NCBI RefSeq assembly: GCF_958979055.1
Contig: NC_084886.1
Span: forward strand, 46,083,154 to 46,147,153
Direction: 5' to 3'
DNA from: Alnus glutinosa
Lineage: Eukaryota > Streptophyta > Magnoliopsida > Fagales > Betulaceae
Length of the DNA stretch: 64,000 nucleotides
Position numbers and translations under genes: made by a program. Positions 1 to 13,700 of this stretch are shown here, piece by piece (position 1 is the stretch's first letter; each line of letters opens with the position of its first letter). The notes below the pieces were generated by a model. That model worked only from the letters and a program-made list of their open reading frames with translations. It was not told the DNA's origin and made no database searches.

Positions 1-650
1 TGTTACACACAGATTATTGTTTTTGGATTTTCAGGGAGTTTAATGGAGAATTAGAGAGAATTTGCAATAATTGTATTGATAAGGATGAAAGGAAAACATA
101 GAAATGACACAATTTGAGGTGGCTAGCCTCAAAGAACAATCTTCACAATTCAAAAGCTAACCTAAAATGATTCTAAGCTGGCCTTATATACTAGCCTATA
201 GCACTTAACAAATAAAATGCATCAAACAAGGGATAAAACATAGATAGAAAGGAGCAGCTCCAGACCCGCCCAAAAAGCCTAAATGCCTAACAAAATTTGG
301 GACCCAAAACCCAACTAACATAATTCAATTTTACATCACATACCCTCCACGCCACACTGCCATTGGAATACTTGTTACAACTGTTGTGGACTTTTCCAGC
401 GGATTTTGAGTTTTGATATTATTTTCTTACAACTTTTTGAGTAACCAAACAGAGAGTAATCAAGAAATAAACTTGGCAATTTCAATGAAACCAACAAAAA
501 AGGGGATAAATTTCACACAGTGCTTCATTGTTGGACGTGGTTTAAACGAAAAAACAATACTTTAAACTCGTATTTCACAGAAACTGAAATTGAGAGAAAA
601 ATGCAAAAATTGTTTGAGAAAGAAGAACCACCGTGGGCGATGGCTGCGTT

Positions 651-699
<49 letters not shown>

Positions 700-1003
700 C
701 TATAAAAGCGAAAGAATGGTTAGATTCAATGTTTTACTAACACTTGCGAAACACTTGCTTTTTTTGTTTGATGCTGATGTGTCAACCTCTCATTGGAGGG
801 AAAAAAACCTAATACCTGATAGAAGTTATTCCCTTTTGTTTATGTTTTTCATAGTCAAACAAATCTCCCATTCCACTTATGGTTCTTGTTGTGACAGCTG
901 GTTTGAATAATTGTCTATACATCTCATTTGAGATATCTGTTCCTATATTCCTAGCTTCCTTTTTTATTGTTAATATAGTTGTTTTAATCTAGTAAATATA
1001 TAG
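1..1003. other. Non-coding, probable decayed retroelement flank
   Basis: I see no supportable gene here. The DNA is AT-rich, with one long poly-T run near 653-692. The segment around 60-350 has the look of a decayed LTR, and a copia reverse-transcriptase fragment follows immediately. No LTR ends or target duplication could be fixed, so the retroelement origin is inferred from the neighbour only. Confidence 0.4.
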
Positions 1004-1348
1004 ATGGTTCAACTGTATTGCATTTATAATTCTTTGTGTGCTTTGAGCGAGCTTAGGCGATCCCATGAGTTTTTGCATGGCCATTTACAAGAGAATGTGT
1101 ATATGTTCCAGCCTCTAGGTTTTTCACATTCCAGCTTCCCGACCCATGTATGCAAACTTAAGAAGGCGTTGTATGGTCTTAAACAAGCTCAAAGAGCTTG
1201 GTTGTCCTATTTTAGCAATACGCTACATGAGCTTGGGTTCTCGGCCAACAAATATGTTCCTCATTGCTTGTTTTACTCATATCCACCTTCCTTATCACTC
1301 AAGCGAGGATCTTCAGGAGTTCAGTTGGCACCTTTGAAACACTCATAA
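1004..1348 (+). pseudogene. Ty1/copia reverse-transcriptase fragment
   Basis: This stretch translates to a piece of the copia-type reverse transcriptase. Diagnostic motifs are FLHGHLQENVYM (the family has FLHG.L.E.VYM), followed by a GF..SSFPTHVCKLKKALYGLKQA stretch and RAWLSYFSNTLHELGF. In complete elements this region belongs to the RT domain of the gag-pol polyprotein, which copies element RNA into cDNA. Here only about 85 RT-like residues remain, with no catalytic YVDD box, no intact integrase, RNase H or gag in reach, and unrelated sequence after 'LFYSYPPS'. It is a decayed, non-functional fragment. The flanking kilobase is probably from the same or a neighbouring dead element. Confidence 0.85.
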
Positions 1349-2480
1349 GTTGGGGCTACCATCTTTTCTTCTGGCGCCTGTATCTCCTCCCATGAGAAGT
1401 CCCATATGTCGAAGTCGTTGGCCTGCCCGCAACCACTGGCACTCCTTATAATGGTCTAGGGGAAGGCGCTAAACATATTTGCGTTATCACTCCAAAATGA
1501 TTAGTTTATTTAGAGTTTTTCTAAAATCTTTTATAAAGCCTAAATTTACCTACTAACTAAAGTACCGTGAGACTTAGTACTCATGAATATTTTTATAAAC
1601 CATCAACTTTATTTGAGCTACTCATATTTTCTTAATATGTGATCTTCTTAATATAGGACCAAAGTATCACATTATTGCCTCAACAAGAGCCCAAGGTGTC
1701 GCAACCGTCAACCTAGCCTCGCCTTAGGAAGAGCTTTCAACAGCAACATACGGTTTGTCACTAGATCGACCCCATATAAGTAACTCGAATCAAACACGTA
1801 AGTCGCAGGCCTGCTAGGATGGATGATCATCAACTGGTTAACAACCAAAACCTTTTCCCCTACTCCATGGATGTCGAATCTACCGCCGAAGACTTCTCAT
1901 AGTCCAAATACTTATATTCTCTTAAATTTAAGCCATCCAGAGCTTGCCAAGCCGTTAGATATAGGTCAAAAAGCTAGTCTCCCTTACGATGATCCTTTAG
2001 CTCCAACTTGTGTCTCGTCAACGACCTTTCTTGGGCTCGGTCCTTCCGCGCCTTTCGGCTAGTCTGGGTGACCTAGAAAGATGCATCATCACTGCCCACA
2101 CACCGAATTCTTCTTCATTGGTTGCCTTGCCCTCGTGCACGTTGCCCCTCGCCTTTCTTTTTGTCGATCTTCTTCTTTCACTTATTGGTGCTACCACGAC
2201 GATAGAGCTTGTAGTGTAGATTTGATTCCTTATAGATGTTACGGTCCCTTGGAACTGAAGAGTATCATGTGACGCCTTGAACGAACCTATACCATCTTTT
2301 TGGGTCAGGCCATCTTGGTTGACTTGAGACTCTGCATGCTTGACGGTTCAGGCATCATCGAGGGTTGTGCCTCGACCCCCCCTGCCCGATCCCGTTCTCT
2401 TCGTGGGCATTGCCAAGCCCCCTTTCACTGGCCACCCCTAACTTAATTTTTGGTGAGCCGCGGTTCGTATGTAATTAGAG
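1349..2480. other. Unidentified repeat-like DNA
   Basis: This is a comparatively GC-rich stretch between a copia RT fragment and AT-rich intergenic DNA. Short reading frames occur (1823-2062, 2010-2219), but none resembles a known protein or continues across plausible splice sites. It could be LTR or untranslated retroelement sequence; I recognise no motif. Confidence 0.3.
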
Positions 2481-2704
2481 TTGAATTATGATTCTTCTTT
2501 ACTTTTATCTATTTTTTTAAAAAATAAATAATATTTTTTTCAATTTTTTTTTAAAATTTTATCTCACAAAGTCAAACTTTGAAATTCGCGCAGTGAATTA
2601 GAATTTAATTCCTATTTCAAAAAATCCAACACCCAAACGGACCACAAGGTTTTACGATATATATATATATTCTTTTTGTAAGTTTATTTTAGGAAAAAAT
2701 ATAT

Positions 2705-2888
2705 TTGAGAAATGTTAGGGGTACTAAATTTTTACCAAGAGATTGGCACCAAGATGATAAGGATCTTATTCACTGGAGATTATCAAAACAATTAATAAAA
2801 AAAATGCTACAATTTTCAATGAATAAGCTCCACATCATTTTGGTATCAATTTATTAGTAAAAGTTTTGGTACCTTTAGCATTTCTCAA
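2705..2888. mobile_element. Inverted-repeat MITE, family A copy 1
   Basis: The ends form a terminal inverted repeat of about 50 bp: TTGAGAAATGTTAGGGGTAC at the left, and a right end whose complement is TTGAGAAATGCTAAAGGTAC. The middle contains ATTATCAAAACAATTAAT and a second half-site. No coding capacity. A second copy with the same ends, interior and length (about 185 bp) lies at 52392-52577, which shows this is a dispersed family. TA dinucleotides flank this copy if one extra base is counted in the element, but the second copy does not confirm that, so the superfamily is unresolved. Confidence 0.75.
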
Positions 2889-3470
2889 TACATTTTACCC
2901 ATCAAAATTTTCACTACTTTTTCACTTTTACCTCAAATGTTTAAAAATTTGCAATGTCCTCCAACCAAGTTTTTTAAATTTTCAATGTTGTCCATCCGTT
3001 ATTTAAGTTTGTCATCACACATGGGTTTTTAGGAACAAATCTCCTCAAAATATCCCTAAAAAGAAAACAGTTAAAACAATTTTTTTTAATAAAAAAAACC
3101 AAAAAAGGAAAAGAAAAGAAAAACATTGGGGGTGGTTTTTGTTTTAACTGTTTTTATTTTTATTTTTTAGGGGTAATTTGGGGACATATGTCCCTAAAAA
3201 TTGGCCTATTTCTGTAAAAAAAAGACAGACTTAAGTAACGGATAGGCAACATTGAAAATTTCAAAAATTTGGTTGGGGTACATTGCCAATTTTTAAACAT
3301 TGAAGACAAAAGTGAACAAATAATGAAATTTTGAGAGGGTAAAATATATTTTTCTCTTTGTTTTATTATATTGGTTTTAAGAAATGAGGAAAAATTATAG
3401 GTAGGATGATAGAAAAGGCATGTGACCACTTTTCCATCTAAACAGATGGCTGACTCTAACGAAGGGACTA

Positions 3471-3745
3471 TGGTGTATTTGGTAAAGATTGTTGAGGTGA
3501 ATTTTTTTTTAGTAGTAATAAGAAGTGATTGATATGATATAAAGTATAAAGATGTATGGAAAAGTGAAAAAATTTTGTTTTGTAGTGAGTTTTTTTTTAT
3601 ATATAGTAATAAGAAATGATTGATGTGATATAAAAAATGAAAAAAAGTAAAAATGTAATTTTGAAGTTAACTTTTTTTTTTTTAAGAAGTAAAAATGAGA
3701 AAAGGAAAGAGAAAATTGATTACCAAAATTATAATTTGATGTATT
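3471..3745. repeat. AT-rich repeat, probable MITE remnant
   Basis: The motif TAATAAGAARTGATTGATRTGATATAAA occurs twice here, near 3517 and 3607, separated by A/T runs. The complementary motif recurs around 22,630 and 22,720. The outer ends (near 3475 GTATTTGGTAAAG and near 3720 GATTACCAAAA) are roughly inverted. This suggests a dispersed AT-rich MITE family; boundaries are approximate. Confidence 0.4.
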
Positions 3746-4188
3746 TAAGTGTTATATCTTTCAACTCACGAAGCTAAATTAAAAATGACTATTAGTTGAG
3801 AGTGGCAAAATATATTTGTCTATATGCGTGTAAGTTTTTAGTGTACTGTTTTCTCTTCCGTTTCTCTCTACCTTTCATAAATTGCGTCTATCAACAATCT
3901 TCAATACTTTCTCTAAATGGGCATTCACATTCAAATGCAACCAGCAGAGGAGTGATTGGCCAGAGGGTGTGGATCGGCCACCCCTTTTGGCCCTCGCCAC
4001 CCCATTCAAGTAGTGAGCAGTAGATCCCTTATAACTATTTTAGGGCTCTTAAGCCAAATCCTTTATTTTTCTTTGATCTAACAAATGTAGGATTGCATTT
4101 GGACTAATTTTTTTTTTTAGGTGCATTCGGACCAATTGTTTCATTATGTTCAGCGTGTTAGCATATGTCGTGGTTGTAAATATTATAA

Positions 4189-4373
4189 GAATAATGATTC
4201 ACTGCCACCTAAAGATATAACTTTTCATCACCTTGCCTATGTGGCAAAGTGGTCCCCAACTACTTTTTGAATTCTTTTATTTTTTAAAAATAAATTAAGG
4301 TAAGGGACCATCTTGCCACATAGGCAAGATGATGAAAAATTATATATTTAGGTGGTAGTGAATCATTACTCAT
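4189..4373. mobile_element. Mutator-type MITE with perfect 9-bp target duplication
   Basis: The 185-bp element has inverted arms of about 70 bp (TAATGATTCACTGCCACCTA at the left against TAATGATTCACTACCACCTA from the right). It is flanked on both sides by ATATTATAA (4180-4188 and 4374-4382). A 9-bp duplication is the hallmark of Mutator-like transposition. There is no open reading frame. It lies about 390 bp upstream of the GlnRS start codon and could overlap promoter sequence. Confidence 0.8.
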
Positions 4374-4440
4374 ATATTATAATAGATTCCACCATATTAA
4401 TTATGTTAATATTATGTTAACGCAATTGCTTGGAGCACAA

Positions 4441-4475
4441 GCAAAATAAAAAAAAAAAAAAAAAAAAAAATTGCT
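4441..4475. repeat. Poly(A) run between two similar short segments
   Basis: A run of roughly 25 A is flanked by TTGCTTGGAGCACAAG and TTGCTGGGAGCACAAG. The imperfect direct repeat around an A-tract would fit the scar of a short retroposed insertion, or slippage. Confidence 0.4.
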
Positions 4476-4761
4476 GGGAGCACAAGGCCGGGGCGTGGAT
4501 GGGTCAATGGTGACCCGGTCCTCCTCGCATTTTCCACCACAGTTAGTACAAATATCGCGTTGATTTCCACATTCGACCTTGACCTTCAGAATCTAAATAG
4601 AATCTCTCGTCCCAAAAACGCTAACAACGCCCCCACAGATTCTCTTTATCTCTGTTGGTTCTTACATTTAAGGATTTATTAGGGTTTTTCGGTCAGTTTC
4701 TCAACCCGCCTCACTCCCAAACATTGACGCCAAGTCACGCAGTCCGTCACGTTCTGAGAGA

Positions 4762-7700
4762 ATGCCGGGGAAGGATGACAGCTCCGATAAGGAGAAGCAC
4801 TTTGATTTGTTTCTCAAGATCGGATTGGACGAGCGAACTGCGCGAAACACCGTCGCCAACAACAAGGTCACGGCCAATCTTGTTGCTGTGATTGACGAGG
4901 TATTTGAACTTTTCCATTTCCACTCACACAATACAGATTCGATTGCTTTAAGGTTTCTGCTTCCATCTGTTTGGTTGCCGAGAAAATTGAGGAAGTGAAA
5001 ATGAACTTGCTAGAGGTTTTCGAGTTTTAAAGAATGATTGAAGAAGAAGCTCAGTCAAAGTTGAGATAATCGGATTGGTTTTTTTGGAGCTAAGAATTGA
5101 ATTTCTTATGTTTTTTCCCCTTTGTTTTCCTGGAGTTCCTTCTCAACCAAACGGAGCCTCCCTTGTAGAGATTTCTTTTGTTATTGCCAATCCTGGAAGC
5201 TATTTGTTTATTTTATGTGTATGCATGTCTTGTTCACATACTTTCGAATTTGGTGATTTATTTTTGCTTCTTTTTTTTGGTGATTTTCAGGCCGGCGTCG
5301 CTGATGGATGCAATCGGATCGTCGGAAATCTTCTATACATGGTAAATTAAAATTTTGAAACAATAATTTTGCTGTGTGTTTTGTTGAAAAACATTTCCTC
5401 GAAAAGTTTAAGACTTGGTGAATTTTGATTTCTTGAAAATTTGCTTCCGGAATTAGTAGCTGTTTGCACGTGAAGTTAATCCTCTTTTTGGCAAAATACA
5501 ATTCTGGTCCCTGAACTGTTTGTCATATTCTAATTTCACTCTTCAGTGATTGTTTTAACACGGTCCTTGAAATTTTAAAAACGCATCAAGTTACCCTTAC
5601 TTACGCGTAGTGGAGAGATCAAAATTGTGTTTTGACCTTGAATTAATTTTCCGTCAACACCATTACGATTAATCTATGACATTTTGCTGTGTGCTATATG
5701 CGGGACAGGTTGCTACAAAGTACCCAGCAAACGCTCTTGTGCATCGCCCAGCATTGCTGCAATACATTGTTTCCTCAAAGGTTTTGTCTTCTAAACATCA
5801 ATCACGACTTTGAATTTTATTATTCTAACAGTTGCTTTTGGTCTCATGTTTGCGGAGTTTTTATGGGATTGATTTATTTTAGAAAAGTTTCTGGATGTAA
5901 TATTATTCTTACACAGTTTCTGCTTTTGCAGATTAAAACTACAGCCCAGTTAGATGCGGCTCTTTCATTTTTTGGAGTTGCTGCTTCGGAGGATTTCAAG
6001 TTGAATGAATTTGAAGAAGCATGTGGTGTTGGTATGAAAAAAAGGCGCATTCTTTTGACATGTTTTCGATGTTTAGGATGTTCAATGCATTGTTTCTTAT
6101 TGTTTTTCATATATCAAATTCGAGGCATTCATTCAGTTCTCAGTTGGGAGTGTGAGCTTTTTTTTTTTTTTTTTTTTTTTATATTTTTTAATAAAAAATG
6201 TCCTGCTTCTTTTTAGGCATTGATAACTTCATTGTTTTTGCAACCAGGCGTTGAGGTTTCGGAAGAAGAAATTGAACGAGCTGTTAATGAGGTTTTTGAA
6301 GAGAACAAGAATGCGATTTTAGAGCAACGCTATCGTACGAATGGTTAGTTATTTTATTTATGTACTTTGATTTCCACACTTATTAAATGGTGTATCATAT
6401 TATGATATAGACGTATTGTAAACACTGTTACATGCTCTGGATCATTTTGTGAACAATTAATTTGTTGTATGTGTGGGAGTGCTGTGGAGGTGTATCTGTC
6501 CATTTGCTTTGTTTAAATGCATGACTTGTCAGCCTTTATTTATTTGTCCTGCCCTCCGGTTCATGCTCTGTGATCCTATTCTTTTTTTTTATGATAACTT
6601 ATTGAACATGCACGCCTGTTTCTATATCTTGTTGTAAACATCTAACCTCTTCCATTTATGCTACACAAACACATTCTGTTCAGCACTTAAAACTTTTTTT
6701 TTTGGTCTCTAGTGGGTGAATTACTAGGGCACGTTCGGAAGAGGCACCCGTGGGCTGATCCAAAGATTGTCAAGGTAATGTTCTTTTAATTTTATTCAAG
6801 TTTGATAGGTTATCAACTTAATTTAATTCAAATTTCCACTAAGGCCATTCTGCTTGCAATTTTTCTTCTTCTTTTTTTTTTCCCCTCCATTGCAGCAATT
6901 CGTTGATGCAAAGTTGTATGGCTTACTTGGTGAAAGGACTGCAGCAGATGATGAAAAGCCAACCAAAAAGAAAAAAGATAAGCCTGCTAAAGTAGAGGTG
7001 GAGACATTTGCGGGGATATTTTTATTTGTTTTTTTTTTTTTTCCCATTTGCCTACTCCCTTTTAAAATGCCACCAATAATTTTGTCCACCCTTCATATTT
7101 ATGTAGGTTAAAACCGTTGCTGCTGTTACTCCAGAACAGCCATCTGAAGAAGACCTTAATCCCTTTTTGATATTTCCTCAACCAGAGGAAAATTTTAAGG
7201 TAAAATAATTGTCTATTTCTAATTTTTCTCTCTATTATGATCCCTTTTCCACTGTTCCTATTATTTGCTCATAGCTTCTTATTTGGTTTGGTGTTATTTG
7301 ACTGTGAAGCTTTTCTAGCACTTAAACACTTATATAAGTTTATAAAATGTTAAAAAAATTGTAATATTTCTTTGCAAGCTTGTGTGATTTGGTATGATGA
7401 TTATAATTTGTGAATTACCAAGAAGAGTAAGATAAGAAATAAGTTAAAAGGTTGGCGACATTATATTTTTATGATCATCATTAGTTATCTATGTGGAAAC
7501 ATCCTTTTCTATTTATTGTAGTGATATTGAAAAGGATGTAGTGATATTACTACTGAAGGGTTGATAATTTTTCATTGGATTCTTATTATTGTTGAATAAT
7601 TCAGGATTTGATGCTGTTCACTAACCTACCATTGTTTATGATATGTAATTCAAAACTGATATCAAGCTCATACATATGTTGTTGTGACTCTGACTTATAA

Positions 7701-10700
7701 GCTAAGCAGTTATCAAGTTCATGATTGTCTCTTCTTGCTGGCTATAGTTCCTTGTATACTTTTGAGTTCAGCTTTCCATGTCATCACATCTGCACCTCTG
7801 CATAAGCATTTTTCTATGATATATTAAAATTCTCGTGTTTCAGGTGCATACTGAAGTATTTTTCAGTGATGGTTCTATCCTGAGATGTTGCAATACAAAG
7901 GAATTGCTTGAAAAACACTTAAAAGCAACGGAAGGAAAAGTTTTAACTCGCTTTCCTCCTGAACCAAATGGGTATCTACATATTGGTCATGCCAAGGTAA
8001 ATAACATAATTAAGTTAGATTAGCTATTTGTTTAGATTGTGGTTGTTCCTCATTCTAGTTATATTTTGGTTACTCAGGCGATGTTTATTGACTTTGGCCT
8101 AGCAAAAGATAGAGGTGGAGGCTGCTACCTTAGGTGAGAATTTCGCACTTTGCTCCTGTGATATTCCCTCTGTGCTGCAAAAATAGTCCTTTTACCAAGA
8201 GCAAAAGTTTTAATAAAAAATTAATAAAATACTTTTCACCTACTGGCTTTATAATGTTTTCCATTTTTTTTTGTTTGTTTGTTTGTTTGGAAAAGCACGT
8301 TTAGGCATTTGTAATTAATGTGAAAGCAAAAGTTTAATTTAGGAAATATATGAAATATATCTTTGACTTTGGAAGCATGGTCAAAGATTTTGGGATGTCT
8401 AAGAAAGGAAATGTGGTCTACCTTTATGGGACAGAGGAAGGATATTTTTGGTGCTAACAATATATATCCTTCTTTTCGTTTGTTTTTGGGAAAAGATGTT
8501 ATGAATATTTAATGTTCAGTCAACTGTCTTGAGTGTTTTTAATCCAGTTTAATGGCTTGATGTTTCAAGTGCACTATCTGTAATATAGATTCAGATTATA
8601 AAAATGAAAACAATCTTGGTTTCCAACATTTATGTGTTTTTGAATCTTTAAATGCATGGTACATGAATTGGTTTGCATATAGAAGCCAATTTTCATACGA
8701 TATTGTTCTGCTGTACTCCTAACTGGCATGTTTTGGTTATGTAGATTATAGTTGGTAATGTTTTCATGCATCAAAGTTTGTAAATTTGTTATATTTTCTC
8801 CTATCAAGGTTCTGTTATACATATGCTGGCATTAGTCAAAGCTTCTATTTGTTGGTATATTATAATCTGGTTGGTCTCCTTGGGCATGGTAAAGTAGGAC
8901 TAGGAAATATGGTTCATGCAGAGCATTAGTGTCAGATGGCCGAAAACCTACACTCTGTAATTAAAAGAACTTCAATTTACTCCCTTAAGAAACTAAAAGA
9001 ATGCTGTTCATACCCTTTTTTTTTTTTAATTTTTTTTTTTTTTTTTTGTAATATGTTCATGCCTTCCTTGTTAGTTTGCTACAAGATGGTGATTTTTTTG
9101 GTTTATTGTTTGTTTCAAATGTTATAATCTCCCTTTGAATTTTCCATATGCTCTTTAAGAATTGAAAAGAGAAAATAAATTTCTAGTTTCTCTTGCATCT
9201 GTGTTTGATCCCTGATTTGTCGCACTAGGTATGATGACACAAATCCCCAAGCCGAAAAGAAAGAGTACATTGATCATATCGAAGAAATTGTCCGGTGGAT
9301 GGGTTGGGAGCCCTTAAAGGTATAGTGGTTTCTCTCCATTGATGGTGTATCCTCTGTTGTGCTGCCCTTAGTTTTGGCAACTGTTGAATTTGCTGAATTT
9401 TGCAGATCACTTACACCAGTGATTACTTCCAAGATTTGTATGATTTAGCAGTGGAGCTCATACGAAGGGGTCATGCATATGTTGATCATCAGGTTGTTGT
9501 TTGATAATTGGACAAAATACTTATAATCTAGAAATTTAGAACATTATTTTCTTGTTCTATTTGCTATGAATTAGTTCTTACTGCAAGGGTGTGCTGCAGT
9601 GCCACTTCCAGCTAGGATTTGACTCATCCAAGCCGAACTATCAATTTTATGGCAAAGTTGATTGCATGACTTGAGTGATGTAGTTATGTGTAGTAACATC
9701 TTTTTGTCCCATTCCTCTCTGCTCTATTCTTCTTTTCTTTGGTGAATGAAGGGCTGTAGCTGAGGCTGCTGTTGAGTTCTAGTGTTTTGTATTTTCTTTA
9801 ATGGAATTTGATTGGGAAAAAAGGAAAAGGAAAAGAAGAGTCTATGCTTGGCACTTGTACATTGCTTTCGTGGGATTATTTTCTTAATCAATCTCGATAA
9901 AGTTCCTGACTCTCTGAATATTTGTTTTAGACACCCGACGAAATAAAGGAGTACAGGGAAAAAAAGATGAACAGTCCTTGGAGGGACAGACCAGTTGCAG
10001 AATCTTTGAGACTTTTTGATGATATGAGAAGAGGTCTTATTGAAGAAGGGAAAGCAACATTGAGGATGAAGCAAGACATGCAGAGTGATAATTATAATAT
10101 GTACGACCTTATTGCTTATCGTATCAAGGCAAGTTTGCACCACTAAACATCTTTGATTACTCAAACTTGTGGAGATTGTATTCAATGGTCCGGATTTTCT
10201 TTTTCTTCAGTTTACTCCTCATCCACATGCTGGAGACAAGTGGTGCATCTATCCCAGTTATGATTATTCTCACTGTATTGTGGATTCTCTTGAGAATGTT
10301 ACACATTCGGTATGTCTCCTACCTTTGATAGGTATTATTTCCTGATTCATTTGTAGAAAAAATTCAAGATTTTTATTGCTGTCTAAACTATCTAAGAAAC
10401 TTGTCTCGCCTTTTTAAAAATATTTGAGAATGCAAAGCATCCTTTGGTGAATTAAATGATGGGTTATTCGAAAAATTAAGGTCGAATTTTGTATTAGTGA
10501 TCTAAGAACAGATTGGATTACTTGGTGTTGTTGGTCGTTTATTTCTTGTGATAGCCACCAGTTTTTGAAGCTCCCATAATAATAACTGGATTATCCTGTT
10601 TGATAGATGTCAGAAGATTGATAGATCTTTAGATAAGTCTTTCCATGTGATTTCTTGTTGTGTAGCCTGATTTTGACCAAAGGAAAGACAGATATAGCCG

Positions 10701-13700
10701 TAGCCAGATTAGTTCTGGGTTTTCATGAAGCGTGTTCTAGATTTTTTTTTTGGGGAAAAGTGTGTTCTGGATTTAACTCAGTTTAAACAATTCTTTTTGT
10801 TTTTCCTAACTTATGGTTGCTGGACATTGGACTTTGCATGCCCTTCAAAAAAATTTGTTATAGGAGTTGCCTTCCCCTAGCCTTAATAAAGGTCAATTGG
10901 TTGCTCTTTGTTATGAAGCTTGTTTTATTATTTATTGCAGCTGGTGCCTGCTTCGTTCTTGTTACTTGTTATGTGTTGGAAAGTGGGGTTAGTGATGTTA
11001 TGTTAACTTCCTACCCTTGTTTCATTGTCGTTCATTGACTTTTTGGGCCTGAAGGTAACACAGTTTTCTGGTAACTGGTTCCTTTTATGGTGCTATTAAC
11101 AGTTTAAGTTTGAAAGTTTGGGGTTTGTTTGCTTTGAACAAAACATCTCTGAGGTCTGTTTTACTTTGATGCGCGAGTCTCTTCATAAAACATTTGCTTA
11201 TTGGCTTGTTGGAAGCCTCAAATGCTGATCAGCTAATATCCATAAGTTATTTTGATGCACACCCTTTTGTGTGCAATAGAAGGTCTGCACCATCTGATTT
11301 TCATTCCTGACAATCAATTGTATATTCTTTGAAAAGTGTGTCAACACTTTTAATCAACTTTCAGATGTTTTATGCAGCTGTGTACACTTGAGTTCGAAAC
11401 ACGTCGTGCTTCGTACTATTGGTTATTACATGTGCTTGGCCTTTACCAGCCATATGTATGGGAATATTCACGACTGAATGTTACTAACACTGTGATGTCA
11501 AAGCGTAAGGTGAGTGAGAACATGTATGTTGAAAGCTTAAAAAAATGTAATCTTATCATGCCCTTCTTTTATTTATTCCTTAATGATTGAATGTGGTATA
11601 TTTTTGCAGTTAAATCGATTGGTAACAGAAAGATGGGTTGATGGTTGGGATGACCCTCGCCTAATGACGCTGGCTGGTTTGCGTCGTAGGGGTGTGACTT
11701 CAACTGCAATTAATGCTTTTGTTCGAGGAATTGGGATCACTAGAAGGTTTAATGTGTTGTGGATATACATTAGAACATGGAAAATATGTAAGATTTATGA
11801 TGCTTTGTTATCTTAAATATGCATTTTCTTGTGTTACAGTGATAATAGTACAATAAATTTGGATCGCCTTGAGTATCAAATAAGAGAAGAACTAAACAAA
11901 ACTGTGGCTCGCGCAATGGTTGTGCTACATCCGCTCAAGGTTTGCATCTTGTTTTGCACAGTTTCTAGGATATGTTTTTCACTCAGTGTATCACCACTGA
12001 CCCTTTCTGTGTTTCAAGGTTGTTATTACAAACCTAGAAGCTGGCTCAATAATAGATCTTGATGCAAAGAGATGGCCTGATGCTCAAACAGATGACGCAT
12101 CTGCCTTTTACAAGGTGACATTTTAAGAATAAAATTATAGTCATATTTTTAGAGAATAATACTGCTGCTATTAAGACTTGAACAATCAGCAAGGCAACAT
12201 ATCATTCTGTGTTGTTAATTCATTTGGGAACAAAAATATTTTGTCAAGTGTGACAAGTGTACGATTGATCTTAGTACAATAATATATATGTGGTTTTCTA
12301 ATACAATGCACTAACATTAGTTATGAGAATAACGTTTTTCTATTTCAATTGCTAAGTTCATTCTAATGAAAATCCATATTTTTCTGCAAATTGCAGTTTG
12401 TAATCTGTTACTGGTTGTGCTTTTTGCTGCTTCTCCTTAGGTCCCATTTTCAAATGTTGTATACATTGAACATTCTGATTTCCGGATGAAAGATTCAAAG
12501 GATTACTATGGCCTTGCTCCTGGTAAATCTGTGCTACTAAGGTATGTATATTGCCAGTTATCTGCCCGTCAGATTGAGCAGAGATGTGCTTCATACTCAG
12601 AATCCTTTTTGCTGGTGCAGATATGCATTTCCTATTAAGTGCACTGAAGTTATCCTAGATGACGATAAGGAGACTGTTCTAGAGATCCGGGCTGAATATG
12701 ATCCTTCTAAGAAGACAAAGCCTAAGGTTTGCTGTTATGCTGGATTTCCTTTTTAAAATGCAAAATTAAATTGGTGCTTGCTGGTGAATATATTTGTCAT
12801 GGATTACCTAGAATAATTTTTTTTGGTCCACTTATTTATTATTCAGGGTGTTCTTCATTGGGTAGCTGAATCTTCTCCTCGGGTTGATCCACTCAAGGTG
12901 GAAGTTAGATTGTTTGAAAGATTGTTCCTTTCGGAGGTTGGCAAACATATACCATCTAAGGCTGTCTTATTCTTCTCTCTCTCTCTCTCTCTCTCTGTGC
13001 TTTGTTTTTGAAAATATGTTGAATGTGTACCTGTGTTCTAATTGTTTTGTCAGAACCCTGCTGAACTTGATGATTGGCTTGCTGATCTGAACCCAGAGTC
13101 CAAAGTGGTGGTTCCCAATGCATATGCTGTATCCTTGCTGCAGGATGCTGCAGTTGGGGACAGATTTCAGTTCGAAAGGCTTGGTAGAGTCCAGAACCCT
13201 TTCATTATTATTCCTATATTGGATATTTTGGTGATTTAATTGTAAAATAGAAAAGAGCTGCACTTTGCATGGCATAGATATATTTGTGCCTCAGGTTCTA
13301 ATGTAATGCACCTGCATAAAGCACTGATCCTTCTCACCTGAATGGCCAAAAATGTTAATCTGGATTTCAATTTTTCACGGTTGGTGAGGGTAAATTCTTA
13401 AAATGGGTCTTTCTATTCCAAATTTTATCCAGTTGGGGGTTATCATTTCACCAAGTTGGCATTTTGTCCCCATTGGGTTTATGCATATTGTTGGCTTCCA
13501 CCAGCCATGGTTATTGTCTTAGCCAAGACTTGCAGCATTTGTTGTCACTTCGTCTCTCTGTTTTATGACTTTGCCATGTTTCTTCTGAGTGCATTCTCGA
13601 ATCATGTTTCCTTTCCTGTTTGATTGTATGGTTCTCTATCTGCAATTTCAGGTTATTTTGTGGTTGATAGAGATTCCACCCCAGAAAAGCTCGTCTTCAA

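Noticed and set aside
9724..10185. 153-codon minus-strand frame inside GlnRS
   Set aside because: Antisense shadow of the large GlnRS exon at 9931-10128 and adjoining introns.
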